From Bacillota bacterium (GTDB lineage Bacteria > Bacillota > Clostridia > Tissierellales > Peptoniphilaceae): a stretch of DNA of 16,808 bases. Under the pieces are notes generated by a model. It was not told the DNA's origin. It made no database searches and saw nothing but the letters and a program-made list of their open reading frames with translations. The stretch covers positions 1 through 16,808 of the forward strand of contig JAEXBH010000001.1 in the NCBI GenBank assembly GCA_023394215.1. The letters run 5' to 3'. Position 1 is the stretch's first letter. Every line of letters starts with the position of its first letter. Position numbers and translations under genes: made by a program. Positions 1-6,826 of the stretch are shown in pieces.

Positions 1-228
1 GATAAGGAAGGAAAGCTTTCATCAACTATAAATGTAAGCTTGCCTCCGGGACAAGCAGTTACAACTCCGAGATCCGTTGTTATGTATGTTGTTACTGAAT
101 ACGGTATAGCAGATATTCATAATTTGCCTTTGGATGAAAGGGCAAGAAGGCTTATAGCAATAGCACATCCGGACTTCAGGGAAAAGTTGATGGAAGATGC
201 AATAAGAGTGGGAATAATTAAGAAATAG
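1..228 (+). CDS. CoA-transferase of the acetyl-CoA hydrolase/transferase family, C-terminal end (5' truncated)
   Basis: The reading frame is open from base 1 and ends at TAG 226-228, so the window holds only the last 75 residues. The segment carries the hallmark C-terminal block of this family: a PPGQAVTTPRSVV stretch, then VVTEYGIAD, then an ending with ERARRLIAIAHPDFRE. Family members include acetyl-CoA hydrolase, 4-hydroxybutyrate CoA-transferase and butyryl-CoA:acetate CoA-transferase, which move CoA between short-chain acids in the cytoplasm. The catalytic glutamate lies upstream of the window, so the substrate cannot be judged. The next gene starts 9 bases later and its Shine-Dalgarno overlaps this stop codon, so the two are almost certainly one operon. 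That pairing with an acyl-CoA dehydrogenase favours a role in short-chain fatty acid fermentation (inference). Confidence 0.88.
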   Translation, partial: DKEGKLSSTINVSLPPGQAVTTPRSVVMYVVTEYGIADIHNLPLDERARRLIAIAHPDFREKLMEDAIRVGIIKK

Positions 229-237
229 GAGGATATT

Positions 238-1371
238 ATGCCATTTTTGTTAAATGAAGACCAAAAAGATCTTGTGAAGTTAGCTAAAGATTTTGGGGAA
301 AAACATCTTAAAAATTCAGTAGCTGAATTGGACAGAAAGGGAGAATTTCCTTTGGAAATATATAAGGCGGCAATGGAACTCGGTTTCCATTGCCTTGAAA
401 TACCTGAAGAATATGGTGGAGGCGGACTTGATAATTTAACGGCAGCAGCCATATATGAGGAACTTGGAAAATATGATGCCGGTTTTGCAACAACTCTTTG
501 TGCAACAAGTCTGGGGCTAAAACCTGTATTAATTGCAGGGACACCTGAGCAAAAGAAGTTATTTGCAGATGTGGTAATCCCGGGCAGATTTGGGGCATTT
601 GCCTTAACGGAACCGGATGCGGGCTCAGATGCGGGTTCAGGTTTGACAGTGGCTGTAAAAGACGGGGATGACTATATTATAAATGGTAAGAAGTGTTTTA
701 TTACAAATGCCGGATTTGCGGATATATTTGTAGTTTTTGCAAGTATAGACAGGTCCTTGGGCTTAAAGGGAATAAGTGCTTTTATAGTTGAAAGATCCAC
801 ACCTGGTATAAGCGTAGGAAAAGAAGAAGACAAGATGGGTATCAGACTTTCAAATACAACAGATGTATTCTTCGACAATGTAAGAGTTCCTAAGGCAAAT
901 CTTCTTGGTAAGGAAGGGGAAGGTTTCAAGATCGCAATGCTTACGCTTGACCTTGCAAGACCTTTTGTAGGAGCAATCGCCTGCGGTATAGCAAGAAGAG
1001 CTATGGAAGAAGCTGTTAAGTATTCAAAAGAAAGGATACAATTTAAGAAACCTATAGCCGCTTTACAGGCAATACAATTTAAGTTGGCTGATATGGCAAT
1101 AAAGGTTGAGACTGCAGAAGCTATGTTGGAACATGTATTTAGGATGATAGATATGAAGATGCCGTACTCAATGGAAGCGGCTGTGGCTAAAGCTTATGCG
1201 GGAGATATAGCGGTTGAAGTTTGTCTTGAAGCAATACAAGTTCTTGGCGGTTATGGCTATTCAAGAGAATATCCGGTAGAAAAATTATTGAGAGATGCCA
1301 AGATTTTCCAAATCTTTGAAGGAACAAATGAGGTTCAAAGAGTTGTAATAGCAGGAACTTTGTTGAGATAG
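238..1371 (+). CDS. Acyl-CoA dehydrogenase (FAD-dependent)
   Basis: A 377-residue protein of normal family length. It oxidises an acyl-CoA to the 2,3-enoyl-CoA, passing electrons to an electron-transfer flavoprotein (family knowledge). Visible signatures are the FAD/substrate block ALTEPDAGSD near residue 123, NGKKCFITN near 149, the helical C-terminal domain with YSKERIQFKKPI, and the C-terminal QIFEGTNEVQR in which E361 is in the position of the catalytic base of medium- and short-chain enzymes. The segment DLARPFVGAIACGIARRAM resembles the medium-chain type more than classic butyryl-CoA dehydrogenase, so chain length is uncertain. No etfAB genes are in view. The start is fixed by an AGGAGG ribosome binding site overlapping the upstream CoA-transferase stop, and a terminator follows at 1418. 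Confidence 0.93.
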   Translation: MPFLLNEDQKDLVKLAKDFGEKHLKNSVAELDRKGEFPLEIYKAAMELGFHCLEIPEEYGGGGLDNLTAAAIYEELGKYDAGFATTLCATSLGLKPVLIAGTPEQKKLFADVVIPGRFGAFALTEPDAGSDAGSGLTVAVKDGDDYIINGKKCFITNAGFADIFVVFASIDRSLGLKGISAFIVERSTPGISVGKEEDKMGIRLSNTTDVFFDNVRVPKANLLGKEGEGFKIAMLTLDLARPFVGAIACGIARRAMEEAVKYSKERIQFKKPIAALQAIQFKLADMAIKVETAEAMLEHVFRMIDMKMPYSMEAAVAKAYAGDIAVEVCLEAIQVLGGYGYSREYPVEKLLRDAKIFQIFEGTNEVQRVVIAGTLLR

Positions 1372-1417
1372 GATTGATTTGAAATATCATCCGTATTATA
1401 AAGAAAAGACCTATGTA

Positions 1418-1460
1418 AAGTAAAAATGGGGGAGGCTTAAAGTCGCCTCTATTTTTACTT
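1418..1460 (+). terminator. Rho-independent terminator after the acyl-CoA dehydrogenase gene
   Basis: A long inverted repeat. The outer arms AAGTAAAAAT (1418-1427) and ATTTTTACTT (1451-1460) pair exactly, and the inner arms GAGGC (1432-1436) and GCCTC (1445-1449) close an 8-base loop. A few unpaired G residues lie between the arms on the left. The A-rich outer left arm and T-rich right arm mean it could work in either direction. It ends the CoA-transferase/dehydrogenase operon before dnaX. Confidence 0.75.
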
Positions 1461-1528
1461 ATGGGCTTATTTTGATAAAAGATGATGGGCCTTTAGTAAG
1501 TTTTGCCTATATAATTAGGAATAGAAGA

Positions 1529-1558
1529 TTTAAAAAATTTGATAAAAAATGGTATAAT
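1529..1558 (+). promoter_or_regulatory. Probable sigma-A promoter of the dnaX operon
   Basis: A perfect TATAAT -10 box at 1553-1558 lies 46 bases before the dnaX ATG. The best-placed -35 is TTTAAA (1529-1534) with an 18-base spacer, a weak match. The Shine-Dalgarno for dnaX is GAGGTGG at about 1593-1599. Confidence 0.55.
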
Positions 1559-1604
1559 ATCATAGAATCGGATATTGAGAAGAATAAACTTCGAGGTGGA
1601 AAGT

Positions 1605-3323
1605 ATGAGGCAAGCCTTATATAGAAAATACAGGCCGAGACGCTTTGATCAGGTTTATGGCCAAGATAATATAGTTAATATACTTAAAAATCAAATAAAG
1701 ACCGGCAATATTTCACATGCCTATATTTTTTCCGGGACAAGGGGAACTGGAAAGACCACTTGTGCCAAGATTTTTTCAAAGGCGGTAAATTGTCTTAATC
1801 CTGTTGACGGCAATCCTTGTGACCAATGTGAAAACTGTAAGGCCATTCAGGAAGAAAGAACTATGGATATTATAGAAATGGATGCCGCAACAAATAGGGG
1901 GATAGACGATATAAGGCAACTTAGGGATAAGGTTATTTACCCCCCTACAAATCTGAAATACAAGGTTTATATAGTGGATGAGGCCCATATGATTACAAGG
2001 GAAGCCTTTAACGCTCTTTTGAAAATTATGGAAGAGCCTCCTAAGCATCTTATATTTATACTTGCTACAACGGAGATAGATAAGGTACCGGATACCATAC
2101 TTTCAAGAACTCAGAGATTTGATTTTAAGAGGATTGATAAAGAAAATATAGAAAGGCAGATAAGGGATATTTTGGCACTTGAGGATGTCGAAATGGCAGG
2201 GGATGCTATCGACGTAATATCCCAGATGGCATACGGAGGTATGAGAGATGCTTTATCCATACTTGATCAGGTTATATCAGTAGGCAGGAAGGATATAAGA
2301 GCGGCTGATGTTTATGATCTTTTGGGTATGTTCAGCCGGGAAACCAAAATTTCATATGCAAGGGCGATTTTTTCCAAGGATATGAAGGCCTTACTTGCTT
2401 TGCTTGAAGATGAGGCTAAGAAGGGGAAAGATTCCCATAATTTTATAAAAGAGCTCATAGGTTTCTTTAGAGATATGCTTATGGACAAGGCTAAAGAATA
2501 TTATGAAAATTATGGAGATATGCTTAAAAATGTCAGTCTTGAGAGATTGGTAAATTCCTTGAATAATTTGGTAGAATATGAGGGGCTTATGAAAAAGTCC
2601 GATAATGCAAATCTTTTGTTTCAACTTGCAAGTATACGACTTTTGGAGTTTATGCCAAGGGAAGATTTAGAGTTGAGGCTTAGGGTCTTGGAAGAAAAGT
2701 TCGAGGACTTAAATAATAGGCTAAGTGACGGTACCTTGGTATTAAACGCTGCTTTGACCGAAAAGGAAGTCATTTCTAAAAAGGAAGTGGTTTCTAAAGT
2801 TGAAGAAAGTATGCCGCAGGAAAAAATAGAATCCGAGAATTCTCTTAAGGATGAAGCCACATGGGTATCGGGAGAGGAAGAGCCGGATTTTGAAGAAGCA
2901 TTGCCGGATTCTAAGCCTTTGTTATCTGACGATGATTTTGAAGCCGAGCTTCAGGATGCGGATTCGGGAGTTTCTGAAATGCCGGAAGCAAAGACTCATA
3001 TATCTAATGATGACATGGGAGATTATGTAAGAAATTATTTAGTCAAGCAGTATCCATATACGGGCATGCTTTTTGAGGGCTTGATCGGGGAGGAGAACAG
3101 GAAAAATCTCATAATATACTATTTGAAAAAGGATAGTTTTGTTATGGCTAAGGGCATGAACTTTTTTATTAGGAATGCTGAAGTGGAGCTTAGTAGGGAG
3201 TTCGGTTTTGATTTTCAAATCAAGTTCGAAGAGGGTAAGGAAGAAAATATAGGGGGTAAGGAAGGTAAGCTGGAAGAGCTTAGGGCACTTTTCCCTAAAG
3301 ATAAATTAACAATAAAAGATTAG
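1605..3323 (+). CDS. dnaX: DNA polymerase III subunit gamma/tau (clamp loader)
   Basis: A 572-residue AAA+ ATPase of the clamp loader, which loads the beta sliding clamp onto primed DNA. The N-terminus ALYRKYRPRRFDQVYGQ is diagnostic. The Walker A loop GTRGTGKT is at residues 44-51, a zinc site uses C63, C72, C75 and C78, Walker B appears as VYIVDEAH, and the sensor region reads LSRTQRFDFKRI, with Thr where Cys is common. An acidic, low-complexity linker lies roughly at residues 395-475, before a C-terminal tau-like domain. I chose ATG 1605 rather than the in-frame TTG at 1575: only the former has a spaced Shine-Dalgarno (GAGGTGG) and the canonical N-terminus. Its stop overlaps the ribosome binding site of ybaB, so dnaX-ybaB-recR form one operon, as in Bacillus. 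Confidence 0.97.
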   Translation: MRQALYRKYRPRRFDQVYGQDNIVNILKNQIKTGNISHAYIFSGTRGTGKTTCAKIFSKAVNCLNPVDGNPCDQCENCKAIQEERTMDIIEMDAATNRGIDDIRQLRDKVIYPPTNLKYKVYIVDEAHMITREAFNALLKIMEEPPKHLIFILATTEIDKVPDTILSRTQRFDFKRIDKENIERQIRDILALEDVEMAGDAIDVISQMAYGGMRDALSILDQVISVGRKDIRAADVYDLLGMFSRETKISYARAIFSKDMKALLALLEDEAKKGKDSHNFIKELIGFFRDMLMDKAKEYYENYGDMLKNVSLERLVNSLNNLVEYEGLMKKSDNANLLFQLASIRLLEFMPREDLELRLRVLEEKFEDLNNRLSDGTLVLNAALTEKEVISKKEVVSKVEESMPQEKIESENSLKDEATWVSGEEEPDFEEALPDSKPLLSDDDFEAELQDADSGVSEMPEAKTHISNDDMGDYVRNYLVKQYPYTGMLFEGLIGEENRKNLIIYYLKKDSFVMAKGMNFFIRNAEVELSREFGFDFQIKFEEGKEENIGGKEGKLEELRALFPKDKLTIKD

Positions 3324-3331
3324 GAGGATTT

Positions 3332-3661
3332 ATGAGAAGAGGAAATTTTGGCGGAGCCAACATGAATAAGATGATGAAACAAATGCAGGAGATGCAAAAA
3401 AGGATTGAAGAGACCCAAAGGCAGATTGAAGAGCAAGAGGTTACTGGACAAGCAGGCGGAGGCATGGTTGAAGCAAGAGTAAACGGCAAGAAGGAAGTTT
3501 TATCTGTAAAGATTAACCCGGATTTACTTGATCCTGAAGAAGTGGAAATGCTTGAAGATATGGTGGTTGTTGCTATAAATGAGGCTATAAAGAAGGCTGA
3601 AGAAATTTCTGAAAAGGAAATGGGAAAAATTACCGGCGGATTAAATATACCGGGACTGTAA
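3332..3661 (+). CDS. ybaB: YbaB/EbfC family nucleoid-associated DNA-binding protein
   Basis: A 109-residue protein matching the small YbaB/EbfC family in length and layout. It has a Met/Gln/Lys-rich, coiled-coil-prone N-terminal helix (about residues 11-38), then the conserved core with GGGMVEARVNGKKEVLSVKI, INPDLLDPEE and a C-terminal helix ending GLNIPGL. Family members form dimers shaped like tweezers and bind DNA as nucleoid-associated factors. The gene sits 8 bases after dnaX and 9 before recR, the conserved dnaX-ybaB-recR order that links it to replication and recombination. The AGGAGG that serves it overlaps the dnaX stop codon. A second ATG at residue 11 (3362) is possible, but the upstream one has the better ribosome binding site. 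Confidence 0.95.
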   Translation: MRRGNFGGANMNKMMKQMQEMQKRIEETQRQIEEQEVTGQAGGGMVEARVNGKKEVLSVKINPDLLDPEEVEMLEDMVVVAINEAIKKAEEISEKEMGKITGGLNIPGL

Positions 3662-3670
3662 GAGGTAGAA

Positions 3671-4270
3671 ATGTACGAATATCCGGAATCTTTGGAAAAT
3701 TTAATAGAGAGTCTTAGAAAACTTCCTTCAGTCGGTAGAAAATCAGCCCAGAGATTGGCACTTCATATAGTTTCAATGGATAGGGATAAGCTGAGCAATT
3801 TTATTGAAAGTTTTAGGGAAGCCGGGGATAAGATTCATAAATGTAAGAATTGCGGGAACTTAACTGAAGAAGACATATGCCCCATATGCAGGGACTTGGA
3901 CAGGGACAATTCTGTAATTTGTGTTGTTGAAGATGTTACCAATCTTCTTTCTATAGAAAAATCCGGGTTTTTCAAAGGTAAATATTATGTTTTGAATGGG
4001 CTTATAAGTCCGGGCGGAATGATTTCTCCCGATGATATAGGGGTAGACGGTTTTATAGACCGGGTGGACAGAGATGGTGTAAAAGAGGTCATATTTGCCA
4101 TATCTCCTACTTTGGAAGGGGAAACTACTATGTTGTTTCTTAAAGAGGTATTGAAAAATCGAGATATAAAGATTACCAGAATAGCAAGCGGTATACCTGT
4201 TGGGGGTAACTTAGAATATTACGATGATGTAACTTTAATGAAAGCACTCGAAGAAAGGCGTCAAATATAG
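3671..4270 (+). CDS. recR: Recombination mediator RecR
   Basis: A 199-residue protein, the standard RecR length. With RecF and RecO it helps load RecA onto SSB-coated single-stranded DNA at gaps. The helix-hairpin-helix is LRKLPSVGRKSAQRLA (residues 15-30), the C4 zinc finger uses C58, C61, C70 and C73, and a Toprim domain runs from about residue 80 (VICVVED) through SPTLEGETTM and ITRIASGIPVGG. The C-terminus is LMKALEERRQI. The ribosome binding site is AGAGG just upstream of ATG 3671. It is the last gene of the dnaX operon, and its stop codon lies inside the terminator stem. Confidence 0.97.
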   Translation: MYEYPESLENLIESLRKLPSVGRKSAQRLALHIVSMDRDKLSNFIESFREAGDKIHKCKNCGNLTEEDICPICRDLDRDNSVICVVEDVTNLLSIEKSGFFKGKYYVLNGLISPGGMISPDDIGVDGFIDRVDRDGVKEVIFAISPTLEGETTMLFLKEVLKNRDIKITRIASGIPVGGNLEYYDDVTLMKALEERRQI

Positions 4271-4300
4271 ATGAAATCTATATTTGAGTCTTTTTTTTTT
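4261..4300 (+). terminator. Strong Rho-independent terminator overlapping the recR stop
   Basis: A perfect 12-base-pair stem (arms 4261-4272 and 4276-4287) with a 3-base GAA loop is followed by TC and ten consecutive T residues (4291-4300). The recR stop codon TAG (4268-4270) sits within the left arm, so the coding sequence itself supplies half the hairpin. Confidence 0.9.
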
Positions 4301-4362
4301 GCCGTATGCATATATTTTGTTAAGGTTTGCAGGTTAAATCGTCTTTATATTTGTAATATTGT

Positions 4363-4391
4363 TTGACAAAAGTTTTTGTATATCTTAGAAT
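4363..4391 (+). promoter_or_regulatory. Sigma-A promoter of the FMN-binding-like lipoprotein gene
   Basis: A consensus -35 TTGACA (4363-4368) is separated by exactly 17 bases from TAGAAT (4386-4391), one mismatch from the consensus -10. The Shine-Dalgarno AGGAGG (4414-4419) is 8 bases before ATG 4428. The near-consensus elements suggest high expression. Confidence 0.85.
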
Positions 4392-4427
4392 CAGTATTGC
4401 CAAAACGCAAAATAGGAGGAATGAAAA

Positions 4428-5564
4428 ATGAAGAAAAAATTACTAAGTTTGCTTTTAGCTTCAGCTTTGGTGCTTTCAGCTTGCGGTACTAACAACACTG
4501 CAAAGAAGGAAGAACCGGCTAAAGAAGAAACTGGCAAAAAAGAAGAAGCAGGAAAAACAACTGAAGCCGGCAAGGAAGAAGCTGGAAAAACAGCTGAAGC
4601 CGGTAAGGAAGCAGCTCAGGCAGGAGAAATAGCTAAAATCGGTGTAGGTCATACTATAAAGCTTTCAAAGTCAAAAGCTGTTGAAGACGGAAAAGGAACT
4701 GCTCAAGCTGATGTTACCGTAGCCGCTGCCGCTTTCGATAAAGACGGAAAGGTTGTTAAGGTGCAATTTGATGTAGCTCAAAACAAAGTAGGTGTTAAAG
4801 AAGACGGCACTTTTGTTGATGATATAGAAAAAATGACTTTCTTAAGCAAAAAGCAATTGGGTGCTGATTATGGAATGAAGGCTAAATCAGGAATTGGTAA
4901 AGAATGGTTTGAACAAGCTCAAGCTTTGGAAGAATATTTCGTAGGCAAGACTTTAGAAGAAATCAAGGCTATACCTGTAGCTGAGAGGGATGCTGCTCAT
5001 AAGGCGGTTCCATCAGGAGAAGACCTAAAGGCATCTGTAACAATTACAATAGATCCTTACATAGGAGCATTGGAAAAAGCATATGCAAGTGCTGTTGAAG
5101 TAACAGGTGTAGAAAAGGTAGGATTCTCTATTTCATCAGGTTTAGGACACAGCACAAAAGCTGCTGCAGAAGGTAAGGGAGCAAAAGTTCAATTTGAAAC
5201 TACATTCGCAGTTGTTGCCCTTGATAAAGATGGCAAAATAGTAAAGACTCTTATCGATGTAGCTCAAAACACTGTAGAATTTGCCACTGACGGAAAATTG
5301 GTAACTGATGTTACTAAAGAAGGAGCAAGCAAGAAGGACTTGGGTGCTGAATACGGTATGAAGAAGGCTTCAGCTATAGGCAAAGAATGGGATGAACAAA
5401 TTAAGGGTCTTGAAGACTGGACAGTTGGAAAGACAGGTGATCAAGTAGCCGGCATAGCTGTAGAAGAAGGAAAGACTACAGATGCCGATTTAAAGGCAAC
5501 AATCACAGTAACCATCACAGGTTATCAAAAGGCTGTAGTTGAAGCTGTTAAAGCTGCAAAATAA
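4428..5564 (+). CDS. Lipoprotein with two FMN-binding-like repeat domains
   Basis: A 378-residue predicted surface lipoprotein. A Lys-rich N-terminus and hydrophobic core lead to the lipobox L16-S-A-C19. A Glu/Lys/Ala/Gly-rich spacer (about 21-68) contains an 11-residue tandem repeat. Two homologous domains follow, about residues 71-222 and 231-375. They share DVAQN(K/T)V, LGA(D/E)YGMK..IGKEW.EQ, LE(E/D)..VGKT and DLKA(S/T)(I/V)T. The layout, a lipid anchor, flexible linker and tandem domains next to an ApbE gene, recalls PplA-type flavinylated lipoproteins of extracellular electron transfer. The usual ApbE target Dxx(S/T)GA(T/S) is only partly kept: D352-A-D-L-K-A-T358 in repeat 2, and no Asp in repeat 1 (S203 at the acceptor position). 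FMN attachment is therefore inference; a structural or immunogenic lipoprotein role is the alternative. It has its own promoter and terminator. Confidence 0.75.
   Translation: MKKKLLSLLLASALVLSACGTNNTAKKEEPAKEETGKKEEAGKTTEAGKEEAGKTAEAGKEAAQAGEIAKIGVGHTIKLSKSKAVEDGKGTAQADVTVAAAAFDKDGKVVKVQFDVAQNKVGVKEDGTFVDDIEKMTFLSKKQLGADYGMKAKSGIGKEWFEQAQALEEYFVGKTLEEIKAIPVAERDAAHKAVPSGEDLKASVTITIDPYIGALEKAYASAVEVTGVEKVGFSISSGLGHSTKAAAEGKGAKVQFETTFAVVALDKDGKIVKTLIDVAQNTVEFATDGKLVTDVTKEGASKKDLGAEYGMKKASAIGKEWDEQIKGLEDWTVGKTGDQVAGIAVEEGKTTDADLKATITVTITGYQKAVVEAVKAAK
4545..4610 (+). repeat. 33-bp tandem repeat in the lipoprotein linker
   Basis: Two adjacent 33-base units (4545-4577 and 4578-4610) match at 30 of 33 positions and encode EAGKTTEAGKE and EAGKTAEAGKE. 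Each peptide unit itself contains two EAGK motifs. The repeat lengthens the linker between the lipid anchor and the folded domains, and the in-frame 33-base unit could change copy number by slippage. Confidence 0.9.
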
Positions 5565-5576
5565 TAGAATATGCTT

Positions 5577-5619
5577 AATATCTGTCGAATTTTACGGTTC
5601 GGCAGATATTTTTTATTTT
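5577..5619 (+). terminator. Rho-independent terminator after the lipoprotein gene
   Basis: A 13-base-pair stem with arms 5577-5589 and 5598-5610, including one G-U wobble, encloses an 8-base loop and is followed by the T-rich tail TTTTATTTT. It starts 12 bases after the lipoprotein stop and separates that gene from apbE, which has its own promoter. Confidence 0.88.
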
Positions 5620-5643
5620 AAAATTTGGTAAATAGAAGCCCTT

Positions 5644-5672
5644 TTGAAAAACCTTCCTTCTTATTATATAAT
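5644..5672 (+). promoter_or_regulatory. Sigma-A promoter of apbE-nagA
   Basis: TTGAAA (5644-5649), a 17-base spacer and a perfect TATAAT (5667-5672). The predicted transcript has a leader of about 50 bases before the apbE ATG at 5733, with AAGGGAG as Shine-Dalgarno at about 5719-5725. I saw no convincing riboswitch or attenuator in that leader. Confidence 0.82.
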
Positions 5673-5732
5673 CTAATGAGGCGGATAAATTTTACCGACT
5701 TTTAATTAAATATAATTTCAAGGGAGATATTT

Positions 5733-6818
5733 ATGAAAAATAAGTTTTTAGCCATAGTGATGACTTTGGTAATTTTATTGGGTCTTGCAGCTTGCGGAAA
5801 GGATGATAGAAAAAGTCCCGTAAATGCTCAAAAGGAGAGTAAGACCTATTATGATTTATTTGATACGGTGATTTCATATTTGGAGTATCCTGACAGCAAG
5901 GAAGATTTTGAAAAACATGCTAAGCTTCTTGAAGAAGAATATAAAAGACTTCATAAGTTGTATGACAGGTATAATTCGTATGAGGGCATAAATAATGTTA
6001 AGACTATAAACGATAAGGCCGGCAAGGAAGCGGTAGTGGTTGATAAGGACCTGTTTAATCTCATAAAATATGCTATAGAAAGTTATGATAAAACATTGGG
6101 TAAGGTTAATATAGCATCAGGCTCCCTTCTTGAAGTATGGCATTTGAACAGGTTGCAAAATCAGGATTTGAATGATAAGCAAACCAAACTTCCGAAGATG
6201 GAAGATTTGAAAGAGGCAGCTAAATATATGGACATAAAAAGCATAGTTTTGGACGAGGAAAAATCCAGTGTTTATATAGACAATGATAAGACGTCCATAG
6301 ATTTGGGTTCTATAGCGAAGGGCTATGCTACAGAGCTTGTCGCAAAAAAACTTGAGGAAGCGGGAGTAAAGCATGCTTCCATAAGTGCAGGAGGAAATAT
6401 AAGGCTCATAGGAACAAGAGGCGGTGATAGAGAAACTTGGGGAATAGGTATACAAAATCCCGATACTGAAGCGGCAGATTATCTTGAAACCTTGTATATA
6501 GGGCAAACTTCGGTTGTTACAAGCGGGGATTATGAGAGATATTTTCTTCATAACGGGAAAAAGTATCATCATTTAATAGATACTAAAAGCTTAATGCCTG
6601 GGGGATATTATAATTCGGTAACCATCATTACTCAAGATTCGGGAGAGGGGGACCTCTTATCTACGGCGATTTTCCTTTCAAGCAAGGAAGAGGCTGAAGA
6701 AATCCTTAAAAATTATCCGAATGCCGGAGTTTTGTGGGGAAAAATAGGCGAGAAAGTGGAGTTTACGGAAAATATTAAAAAGTATATGAAGTCTCAAGGA
6801 GCTACAAATAGCAAATAG
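5733..6818 (+). CDS. apbE: FAD:protein FMN transferase, lipoprotein form
   Basis: A 361-residue ApbE-family enzyme. The family transfers FMN from FAD to a Thr/Ser of target flavoproteins outside the membrane, using Mg2+. The N-terminus is a lipoprotein signal with lipobox L18-A-A-C21, so it should be anchored on the outer face of the membrane. Family blocks are present: DLGSIAKGYATE (190-201), ISAGGNIRLIG (217-227), SVVTSGDYERYF (260-271), HHLID (279-283), and the metal-binding D307 with T311 in GDLLSTAIF. The HHLID block continues TKS where many members have PRTG, a mild departure. The upstream two-domain lipoprotein is the obvious candidate target (inference). The stop codon is 8 bases before the nagA start and overlaps its ribosome binding site, so the two are probably co-transcribed. 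Confidence 0.93.
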   Translation: MKNKFLAIVMTLVILLGLAACGKDDRKSPVNAQKESKTYYDLFDTVISYLEYPDSKEDFEKHAKLLEEEYKRLHKLYDRYNSYEGINNVKTINDKAGKEAVVVDKDLFNLIKYAIESYDKTLGKVNIASGSLLEVWHLNRLQNQDLNDKQTKLPKMEDLKEAAKYMDIKSIVLDEEKSSVYIDNDKTSIDLGSIAKGYATELVAKKLEEAGVKHASISAGGNIRLIGTRGGDRETWGIGIQNPDTEAADYLETLYIGQTSVVTSGDYERYFLHNGKKYHHLIDTKSLMPGGYYNSVTIITQDSGEGDLLSTAIFLSSKEEAEEILKNYPNAGVLWGKIGEKVEFTENIKKYMKSQGATNSK

Positions 6819-6826
6819 GAGAAAAT

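Noticed and set aside
1500..1516. Extra TATAAT at 1510-1515 as a second dnaX promoter
   Set aside because: No acceptable -35 at 16-18 bases upstream; the box at 1553 is nearer and better placed.
1575..1604. In-frame TTG start giving dnaX ten extra residues
   Set aside because: No ribosome binding site at proper spacing; ATG 1605 has GAGGTGG and the canonical DnaX N-terminus.
1372..1604. Possible SRP RNA gene upstream of dnaX, its common place in Firmicutes
   Set aside because: No recognisable Alu or S-domain tetraloop pattern; the region holds a terminator and a promoter only.
2750..2850. Possible programmed frameshift in dnaX producing a short gamma form
   Set aside because: The A-runs here do not form an in-frame X XXY YYZ slippery heptamer, and I see no downstream hairpin.
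5680..5732. Short dyad in the apbE leader as a riboswitch, for example FMN
   Set aside because: Only a few weak pairs; far too short for an FMN riboswitch and no conserved core is present.
6117..6572. 151-codon antisense open frame within apbE
   Set aside because: Lies wholly opposite a well-conserved apbE, has no ribosome binding site and encodes no recognisable motif.
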